A stretch of DNA of 6,121 bases from Gammaproteobacteria bacterium (GTDB lineage Bacteria > Pseudomonadota > Gammaproteobacteria > Thiohalospirales > Thiohalospiraceae): positions 1-6,121 of the forward strand of contig DRMK01000093.1 in NCBI GenBank assembly GCA_011322575.1, read 5' to 3'. The notes below the pieces were generated by a model. It worked only from the letters and a program-made list of their open reading frames with translations. It was not told where the DNA came from and ran no database searches. Shown piece by piece: positions 1-5,120 of this stretch. Position numbers and translations under genes: made by a program. Each line of letters starts with the position of its first letter. Position 1 is the stretch's first letter.

Positions 1-1201
1 CCTGCTGCAACACCTCCTGATAGAGATCCAGCAACTGCCCGCCCAGCTGTTCCCAGTCGTAACGCTCCACTGCCCTGTTACGCGCATTGTGCGCCAGCCG
101 CAAGGCCAGCTCCCGATCCTCCATCAGCTGGCAGATGGCCTGCGCCATATGCCGCGCCTCGTCTGCGATGAGCAGCTCCCGGCCGTGTTCCACCGCCACG
201 CCCTCACAACCGATGGTGGTGGAGACTATCGGCTTGGCCATGGCCATCGCCTCCAGCAGCTTCAGGCGCGTGCCGCTACCAACGCGTAGCGGCACCACAT
301 AGACACCGGCACGACGAACCCATGGGCGCAAATCCTCCACGAACCCGGTCAGCGTAACATTCTCCCTCAGGCCTGCTGGAACGGCTAGTGAATCCGTCTT
401 TCCCACTATGGTGAAGGTGGCTTCCGGGATCCTTCGCCTGACCAGCGGCATCACCTGCTGCAGAAAGAACTCGATGCCGTCACGGTTGGGAAACCAGGCC
501 ATGCTTCCTACAAACACGATATTGTTTGGATCATGCTCTGGCGTCTCGCTGGGAGCAAAATAGTCCACGTCGACCCCGTTGGCAACTACTTCCACGCTCC
601 TGACCCCCGCCATCTTTTGCAGCGTGGCGGCATCATCCGGCGAACAGGCAAGGATCCGCGCCGCCCTGCGGCAGGCCCAGGTCTCGAAGCGCCGTAACTT
701 TCTGGCCTGGGCAGAGAAAAACAGCCTGTGTGGTAACGAGCGGTAGCCCTCCGCACGGCGCTGCACCAGCAACGACTCCACATTGTGTTCGTTCAGGACT
801 ACCGACCGTCCTTTCGCGAGCGGCATATACTGGGCTAGAGGCAACATGTCGATGTGTATCAAATCTGGCGAGCAGCGCTCTATCTGCCGACACATGGTTT
901 CTTCCATGCAGGAGGCACGATACTTGCGCACTACAAAGGGTTGTTCCGTAGCGATACCTTTGAGAAGATCCAGCAAAAACAGCAGCCGGTTGCGTTCCAA
1001 GGGGATATCCACCAGCTCCACGGATGTGCACATATCACGCAGGATGGCCGCATGGGATACATCCTCCTCCCTGCGCACGAACGACAGCAGATGAACATCA
1101 TGACGGGAACATGCCGCCTTCAACAGGTTGAAGGTCCGGATCTGGTGCCCTTCCCACGGCGGGTAGGGAATCCTTGTTGTCATGAAGAGAATGGACGCCA
1201 T
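1..1201 (-). CDS. GT4-family glycosyltransferase, 3' end outside window
   Basis: Predicted cytoplasmic retaining glycosyltransferase of the GT-B fold, moving a sugar from a nucleotide-sugar donor to a glycan or lipid-linked acceptor. I translated 400 codons without interruption from the ATG at 1201; no stop is reached, but the last residues (LDLYQEVLQQ) look like a GT4 C-terminus, so few codons are probably missing. The N-terminal acceptor half begins with strand ILFMTTR and the loop IPYPPWEGHQIR (residues 11-22), usual in this subfamily; NEHNVES is at 137-143. The donor half starts near NIVFVGSM (227-234) and has GSGTRLKLLEAMA (308-320). Glu317 is the second Glu of the EX7E donor motif, while the first position is Ser309, a substitution I believe is common in this subgroup. 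I chose 1201 because it places the first beta strand directly at the N-terminus; an in-frame ATG at 1267 is possible. There is no clear Shine-Dalgarno, only an A-rich stretch. It follows the GT2 gene after a 321-base gap. The sugar and linkage cannot be told. Confidence 0.9.
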   Translation of the reverse strand, partial: MASILFMTTRIPYPPWEGHQIRTFNLLKAACSRHDVHLLSFVRREEDVSHAAILRDMCTSVELVDIPLERNRLLFLLDLLKGIATEQPFVVRKYRASCMEETMCRQIERCSPDLIHIDMLPLAQYMPLAKGRSVVLNEHNVESLLVQRRAEGYRSLPHRLFFSAQARKLRRFETWACRRAARILACSPDDAATLQKMAGVRSVEVVANGVDVDYFAPSETPEHDPNNIVFVGSMAWFPNRDGIEFFLQQVMPLVRRRIPEATFTIVGKTDSLAVPAGLRENVTLTGFVEDLRPWVRRAGVYVVPLRVGSGTRLKLLEAMAMAKPIVSTTIGCEGVAVEHGRELLIADEARHMAQAICQLMEDRELALRLAHNARNRAVERYDWEQLGGQLLDLYQEVLQQ

Positions 1202-1210
1202 ATACGTCAA

Positions 1211-1227
1211 TTTTTTTCTATTTTTTT
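1211..1227 (-). promoter_or_regulatory. Double A7 tract acting as an SD-less, A-rich leader
   Basis: Read on the minus strand, two runs of seven A are separated by TAG, and the last A lies 9 bases before the ATG at 1201. There is no GGAG-like ribosome binding site. Single-stranded A/U-rich leaders are known to help initiation through ribosomal protein bS1, so this may replace a Shine-Dalgarno; that role is inferred. If translation began at 1267 instead, both tracts would be coding and would be slippage-prone. Confidence 0.35.
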
Positions 1228-1241
1228 GCGCAAGTACGGCC

Positions 1242-1260
1242 CCTGGAGAACAGCTCCAGG
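1242..1260. repeat. Perfect 7-bp stem-loop
   Basis: The arms CCTGGAG and CTCCAGG pair perfectly around a 5-base loop, about 40 bases upstream of the ATG at 1201. On neither strand is the stem followed by a T-run, so it is not an ordinary intrinsic terminator. A role in leader RNA folding or protein binding is possible but not shown by the sequence. Confidence 0.5.
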
Positions 1261-1269
1261 TCACCATCT

Positions 1270-1300
1270 GAGCGCGCACGAAACATTTCGTCCGCGGCTC
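1270..1300. repeat. Imperfect inverted repeat with core ACGAAA-CA-TTTCGT
   Basis: The core at 1278-1291 is a perfect dyad with 6-base arms and a 2-base spacer. The outer arms GAGC (1270-1273) and GCTC (1297-1300) extend it, with GCG pairing to CGC inside, interrupted by one bulge and one C-C mismatch. It could be a DNA operator or an RNA hairpin in the leader of the gene starting at 1201. Read on the plus strand it is followed by an AT-rich stretch, but not a clean T-run, and no plus-strand gene needs a terminator here. Confidence 0.4.
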
Positions 1301-1316
1301 ATTTATTCAGATAATT

Positions 1317-1322
1317 TTTATA
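1317..1322 (-). promoter_or_regulatory. Candidate -10 hexamer (TATAAA), weak
   Basis: TATAAA on the minus strand sits in the most AT-rich part of the gap and upstream of both inverted repeats, which is the right place for a promoter serving the gene at 1201. At 17 bases spacing the would-be -35 reads GAGCCT, which does not resemble TTGACA. It is offered only as a candidate; the last gene may equally be read through from the upstream operon, since no terminator is visible between them. Confidence 0.2.
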
Positions 1323-1522
1323 TTGCTAAAACCTGCAAAAGGCTCTCTGGCGTTCTTCTACGTTATTGTTTTAACAGCGCAGAGCGACGCCCGCTGCCAA
1401 TCTGTACCGGGACATACCGCTTCTCTCTGTCAACCGGGATTTTGGCGACTACACCGAATCTGTGCCCGCCTTCCCAGACAGTCTGCCATCCGTTTTTCTT
1501 GTACTCATAACATAACAGCTTT

Positions 1523-2653
1523 CTAGTGTTTTTTCCAAAGTTTTTCCGCCTTACCTAAAACAGCGGCCAAAAGTCCCGCCACCGCGGCAGCGTTCAACAT
1601 TAGAAAACTGGCGGGGACTGCGCCCAGACCCGCGTTTCTACCCTGCAGGATGGCGCGCGTACCGGCGGCAGCCACTCCATACACCATCAGTTGCAGCAGG
1701 GCAAAAAAGAGATAACCGGCGCCATCCAGGAACCATGGCAGAAACAGCATCCCAAGTAGTGCATAAGGTGCAATCAGGCGGCACATCTTGTGGGAAAACC
1801 ACTGGAAGAAGATCCGGTTGCGCAGCGGATTCATCACCCACGGCGCCATGGACAGAAGCTGCACGTTCCCCGCAAGGGTGCGCACCTTGCGCTGGAACTC
1901 CTCGCCCGCGGAGCTGCTGATCCGGTCATAGGCCAGCGCCTCCCGGACCATTTTCAGCCGGTAGCCCTGCGCGGTGATACTGAGCGGTGTCAGCACATCG
2001 TCCAGGATCAGCCCGCGGGGCAACTCCCGGTAGAGCTCCCGCCGGATGGCGTAGATGGCGCCGGTGGCGCCCACTACCGAATCGACGGCGCTCTCAGCGG
2101 CACGGATGGCCTTCTCATAGCGCCAGTAGATACCAACCCCCTTGGGCTCCCCCTCTTCCCCCGACTCGCACAGCACCAGCTCGCCGGTCGTCCCACCGAC
2201 GCAGGGGACGGCGAACGGCTGCACCAGACGCTCAATGGCATCGGGGGCGAACCACTGGCGACTGTCGGTAAACAGTACAATCTCGCCATCGGCGGCGGCC
2301 ACCCCCCGGTTCAGCGCCACCGCCTTGCCACGGTTGGTGGTCAGCTCGATTACCCGCAGCCGCGGATGGCGCATCCGTTCCAGTACCGCCGCCGTGCCGT
2401 CTGTGGAGCCGTCCGACACCACTACGACATTCAACCGCTGTTTGGGATAGTTCTGCGAGAAGATGTTCTCCACCCGCCTGCCGATCCGCTCCTGCTCGTT
2501 ACAGGCGGCTATCACCACCGTTACCGTCGGGTGGTGGGCCCGGGACTCCCGATGCCGCGGCGCGCGCAGCCGCGCCCACAGCATCATCAGCAGCGGATAC
2601 CCGGCATAGGTATAGAGCACGAAACCGAAACAGGCCCAGAACAGGATCGTCAT
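1523..2653 (-). CDS. Membrane-anchored GT2 glycosyltransferase (synthase-like)
   Basis: Predicted 376-residue inner-membrane glycosyltransferase of family GT2 (GT-A fold, inverting). A hydrophobic helix at about residues 3-26 anchors it, and the catalytic domain starts at VTVVIAACNE (44-53). Motifs seen: VSDGSTDGT with Asp81 and Asp85, FTDSRQWF with Asp130 at the metal/nucleotide-binding position, and LILDDV with Asp218/Asp219 at the catalytic-base position. After it, RKVRT (255-259) sits where processive synthases carry (Q/R)xxRW, with Thr in place of Trp. Roughly three hydrophobic helices follow from about residue 290 to 365, then a basic tail. This topology is that of polysaccharide synthase-like GT2 enzymes acting at the inner face of the membrane. 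I chose the ATG at 2653 because the anchor begins there and GGAG lies 5 bases upstream; a longer in-frame start at 2761 would overlap the deacetylase deeply. It starts two bases after the deacetylase stop, implying coupling. Substrate unknown. Confidence 0.92.
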   Translation of the reverse strand: MTILFWACFGFVLYTYAGYPLLMMLWARLRAPRHRESRAHHPTVTVVIAACNEQERIGRRVENIFSQNYPKQRLNVVVVSDGSTDGTAAVLERMRHPRLRVIELTTNRGKAVALNRGVAAADGEIVLFTDSRQWFAPDAIERLVQPFAVPCVGGTTGELVLCESGEEGEPKGVGIYWRYEKAIRAAESAVDSVVGATGAIYAIRRELYRELPRGLILDDVLTPLSITAQGYRLKMVREALAYDRISSSAGEEFQRKVRTLAGNVQLLSMAPWVMNPLRNRIFFQWFSHKMCRLIAPYALLGMLFLPWFLDGAGYLFFALLQLMVYGVAAAGTRAILQGRNAGLGAVPASFLMLNAAAVAGLLAAVLGKAEKLWKKH

Positions 2654-2655
2654 AC

Positions 2656-3432
2656 TCACTCCACCACACCGGAGCGCAGCCTCACGTAGAGGCGGTTGCC
2701 GAGCAATCTCTTCAGGCCGGCAAGAACCAGCTGACGCGCGCGGCGGCGCCCCACCTCCCATCTGTCACCCGTCACCAGACGCCGGAAGGTGTCCAGATCC
2801 ATGCCCCTGGTAATCGGGATGCGCCGCAGGGAAAATGGATCACATCCTGGGGAATTGAGTCCCAGCTCGGAGTTGCACAGGTAACGGTACCCCACCTCCC
2901 GCGCCACCCGCAGTACCCGCCGGTCTCCCCTGCCCCCCGGCAGCGCGAGACCGGTCACCGGTCGCCCCAGAATCCGCTCCAGGGTTCGCTTGCTGCCCGC
3001 CAGCTCTTCCCGTATCTCCTGATCGTCCAGGTCGCTGAGAAACCGGTGGCTCTTGGCGTGGGACTGGACAGACATTCCGGCAGCTTCCAGCTCCTTCAAC
3101 TGGGTGGCGCTCATGTAACCGGGGGTGCCGATCCAGTCGCTGGTGATGAAGTACTCAGCGCACATGGAGTAGCGCTGCAACATTTCGAGCGATACGGTGC
3201 GGTTGGAGAGGTCGCCGTCGTCAAAGGTTATGATCACATATTTGCCATCCGCCGCAAGATCTTCCATCTGGCGGCAGGTGGCGGTACGGTAGCCGTTGTC
3301 GGCCAGCCACTGCAGCTGCGCGCCAAACTCCCTGCGGGTAATGCTGTATACCGGCTCGAAACTGCCCCCCTCCCCCGGCCGGTCATGGATGCCGTGATAC
3401 ATCAGTATGGGGATCAGTCCCTTGCCAGCCAT
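2656..3432 (-). CDS. Polysaccharide deacetylase family protein (NodB/CE4)
   Basis: Predicted 258-residue metal-dependent deacetylase that removes acetyl groups from a sugar residue (N-acetyl in most of the family). Motifs in order: ILMYHGI near the start (residues 9-15); TFDDGD (69-74), in which Asp71 and Asp72 are the base and metal ligand of NodB motif 1; SHAKSH (124-129), giving the metal-binding His125 and His129; and LALPGGRGD (162-170), matching motif 3. The catalytic set therefore looks intact. No signal peptide or membrane helix is seen, so it would act in the cytoplasm or on a lipid-linked intermediate unless exported otherwise. The tail from about 225 is rich in Arg. I chose the ATG at 3432, which has AAGGAGG 10 bases upstream and starts right before the fold; the longer frame from 3531 would lie inside the preceding gene. 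It overlaps that gene by 19 bases and precedes the GT2 gene by two, so it belongs to the same operon. Acceptor glycan unknown. Confidence 0.93.
   Translation of the reverse strand: MAGKGLIPILMYHGIHDRPGEGGSFEPVYSITRREFGAQLQWLADNGYRTATCRQMEDLAADGKYVIITFDDGDLSNRTVSLEMLQRYSMCAEYFITSDWIGTPGYMSATQLKELEAAGMSVQSHAKSHRFLSDLDDQEIREELAGSKRTLERILGRPVTGLALPGGRGDRRVLRVAREVGYRYLCNSELGLNSPGCDPFSLRRIPITRGMDLDTFRRLVTGDRWEVGRRRARQLVLAGLKRLLGNRLYVRLRSGVVE
2659..2664 (-). promoter_or_regulatory. Ribosome binding site for the GT2 gene
   Basis: GTGGAG lies in the last two sense codons of the deacetylase gene, with GGAG 5 bases before the ATG at 2653. It supports this start over the longer in-frame alternative at 2761 and suggests that ribosomes finishing the deacetylase can reinitiate. 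Confidence 0.6.
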
Positions 3433-5120
3433 CCCGGAACTCCCTCCTTCACCGCCCTGCGCTGGGCATCTATCACGGTCAGGCGGTGCGCCCGGCTGTA
3501 GGTATGGGTGGCCAGCAGACCAGGCTCCCACTCGGGTGTCGCCGTGCTCACCAGCTCCTCCCGGTACTCCCTCTCGTCCAGATGCAGGATCCGGTTGATG
3601 TTGAATCCGTACCCGTAGCGCACCGAGCAGTTTTGCGAGGGGCGGTAGATCCTTCCGTTCTCGGTGAAAATCCTGCCTGCCGGTCGCGCCCGCCTCGCGT
3701 CGGAGATCACCGGATTCAACGGATGGGGTGTCCAGTCATTGCCAAGGGGGGTATCGGCATGAAACAGGAACAGCTCGTCACAGGAGGATGCTCCCCTGTT
3801 CTCCACCATGTTGACGAACATCCACCAGCGCCCGCCGTGGGGGTAGAGGGTGGCGTCCACCGCATGTACCCCATCCAGCAGGGTGCCGCACTGCTCCCAA
3901 CGGTGCGGAAACTCCACGCAGCGATAGAGATCTACGCTACGGTTCTCCGCGCTCTCGGGCACCATGTAGTAGTGTCCCTGATACTCGAACACGAATGGAT
4001 AGGAGAGATGGTAGGGTCGCTCCAGGATGGGAACCGGCTCGCCATGGCGCCCCTGCTCATCCATCTCCATCACCGAGATATGGCCACGCTGCTCCGCAAA
4101 CAGAAACTCCTCGATGAATAGGTAGTATCTACCCTCCCGGTAAATCACGTGCGGGTCGGCCCAGAAGCGATCCTTGGGGGGCAGCAGTCTGCGGTAACGC
4201 CACATGGAGTCGTGACCGCGCTCGCCCAGATGGTAGAGCAGAAACCACTGGTCGAAATAGAGCTTATTGGCATATTTCTGGCGCACTCTCTCCTTGACCC
4301 TGGCCCCGATCAACCGGGTGCGCTCGCCCCTGGTGGGCACCCGGTAGAGACGCCGGGAGTAGAGCTGCTGCTCGGGGGTGAGAGCCTGCGCCTGCCGAAT
4401 GAGGGCATCATAGCCTTCCCGATGCAGTTGCTCCAGCTTGCGCGGGATGAAGGAGAGGGTCTTCCAGTAGAGATTGTTGCGGTTGTCGGCAAGGGTTTCC
4501 TGGGTGCAGGACCAGGAGCGGTACAGTACGGTGCCGTTGTCCATCTCCTCCGACAGGATCTGCAGCATGGATCCGGTGGTGGGCCACCTCTCCATGGCCT
4601 CCCAGTAACCGGCCGGTCCGCCCCGATTCACCATGTTGTCACCATGGTGGTAGGACCATACTCCATACCTCGCGCTATGCAGGATGCCGCCACGCAGAAT
4701 CCTGAAGCCGATGCGGATCAGCACGTCCAGCCCGTAACCCCGGATTGCCTCCAGATCCTGCTCCGAAAAATAGTCGGACACCTGCTTCCGGATCGGGACC
4801 ACCTCCAGCATCGCCACCTTGGGCAGCAGCTGCGAGAGATCCCGCTGCGCAAAGGCATCCGGCAGCACCGAGCCGCGGTTTACCAGCCTCTCCTCCGCCA
4901 TGTCCAGCAGCTTGGTGGTGACGATGGGAACCAGATTCTTCACGCGGTTTCCTATCCGTCCCAGAACCGTTCCGGAGGTCGACGCTGCGGCTCTGTTCAG
5001 CACCAACAGTTCGATGGAGGCGCAGTCACTGCTCTCGATCCGCTCCACCATGCGATAGACCCAGGCGCAGACCTGGACATCGTTCAACAGCAGCCCCACC
5101 CTGAGCCGGTTCTGTTTCAT
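3414..5120 (-). CDS. Formyltransferase-like / GINT1-type propeller two-domain protein
   Basis: A 568-residue protein with two recognisable parts. Residues 1 to about 230 resemble the formyltransferase N-terminal fold (methionyl-tRNA formyltransferase-like): VGLLLND near the start, GLDVLIRIGFRIL (130-142), then GVWSYHHG (153-160), NRGG (165-168) and EEMDNGTVL (191-199). His158 and Asp194 match the catalytic His and Asp, but Ser156 replaces the catalytic Asn and the SLLP folate loop is absent. After a basic, helical linker, residues about 288-550 resemble the N-terminal domain of plant glucosamine inositolphosphorylceramide transferase 1, a beta-propeller-like (GH43/32-like) fold. Repeating blade motifs are visible: FWADPHVIYREGRYYLFIEE, YPFVFEYQGHYYMVPES, VDATLYPHGGRWWMF, and GRIYRPSQNCSVRYG. 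No signal peptide or membrane helix is seen. The ATG at 5120 overlaps the preceding TGA (ATGA), and the fold begins immediately after it. A glycan-modifying or glycan-recognising role is inferred from its neighbours; the reaction is unknown. Confidence 0.85.
   Translation of the reverse strand: MKQNRLRVGLLLNDVQVCAWVYRMVERIESSDCASIELLVLNRAAASTSGTVLGRIGNRVKNLVPIVTTKLLDMAEERLVNRGSVLPDAFAQRDLSQLLPKVAMLEVVPIRKQVSDYFSEQDLEAIRGYGLDVLIRIGFRILRGGILHSARYGVWSYHHGDNMVNRGGPAGYWEAMERWPTTGSMLQILSEEMDNGTVLYRSWSCTQETLADNRNNLYWKTLSFIPRKLEQLHREGYDALIRQAQALTPEQQLYSRRLYRVPTRGERTRLIGARVKERVRQKYANKLYFDQWFLLYHLGERGHDSMWRYRRLLPPKDRFWADPHVIYREGRYYLFIEEFLFAEQRGHISVMEMDEQGRHGEPVPILERPYHLSYPFVFEYQGHYYMVPESAENRSVDLYRCVEFPHRWEQCGTLLDGVHAVDATLYPHGGRWWMFVNMVENRGASSCDELFLFHADTPLGNDWTPHPLNPVISDARRARPAGRIFTENGRIYRPSQNCSVRYGYGFNINRILHLDEREYREELVSTATPEWEPGLLATHTYSRAHRLTVIDAQRRAVKEGVPGWLARD
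3443..3449 (-). promoter_or_regulatory. Strong Shine-Dalgarno for the deacetylase gene
   Basis: AAGGAGG on the minus strand, 10 bases before the ATG at 3432 and inside the 3' end of the preceding gene. It is the best ribosome binding site in the window and decides the start of the deacetylase. Confidence 0.75.

Larger units (their letters stand above)
1202..1522. other. Intergenic region, AT-richer than flanking genes
   Basis: This 321-base gap is the only substantial non-coding stretch in the window. On the minus strand it holds, in order, a stretch with no obvious terminator after the GT2 stop, an AT-rich patch around 1301-1326, an imperfect inverted repeat (1270-1300), a perfect 7-bp stem-loop (1242-1260), and two A7 tracts just before the start at 1201. 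A start-less open frame crosses its right half (1363-1554). I see no tRNA, known riboswitch or insertion-sequence end. It probably carries the leader, and perhaps a separate promoter, of the last glycosyltransferase gene. Confidence 0.6.

Noticed and set aside
1270..1320. Plus-strand intrinsic terminator
   Set aside because: The hairpin is followed by a mixed AT stretch rather than a T-run, and there is no plus-strand gene upstream of it.
1403..1414. Imperfect palindrome TGTACCGGGACA as an operator
   Set aside because: It is short, has one mismatch pair, and there is no second copy or promoter beside it.
1411..1433. TTGACA (1428-1433, minus) as a -35 and AGCGGTATGTC (1411-1421, minus) as an ops-like element
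   Set aside because: No TATAAT-like hexamer lies 16-18 bases downstream of TTGACA, and the ops match covers only GCGGTA without the rest of the element.
854..1510. Plus-strand open frame (218 codons)
   Set aside because: Half is antisense to a clear GT4 gene and the rest crosses the AT-rich gap; no domain is recognisable in it.
1454..1510. Very short minus-strand frame starting with ATGAGTACAAG after the GT2 stop
   Set aside because: About 19 codons, no ribosome binding site and no recognisable peptide.
1790..2689. Plus-strand open frame (299 codons) opposite the GT2 gene
   Set aside because: The minus strand carries clear GT2 motifs over the same bases; the plus translation is His/Arg/Gln-rich and motif-free.
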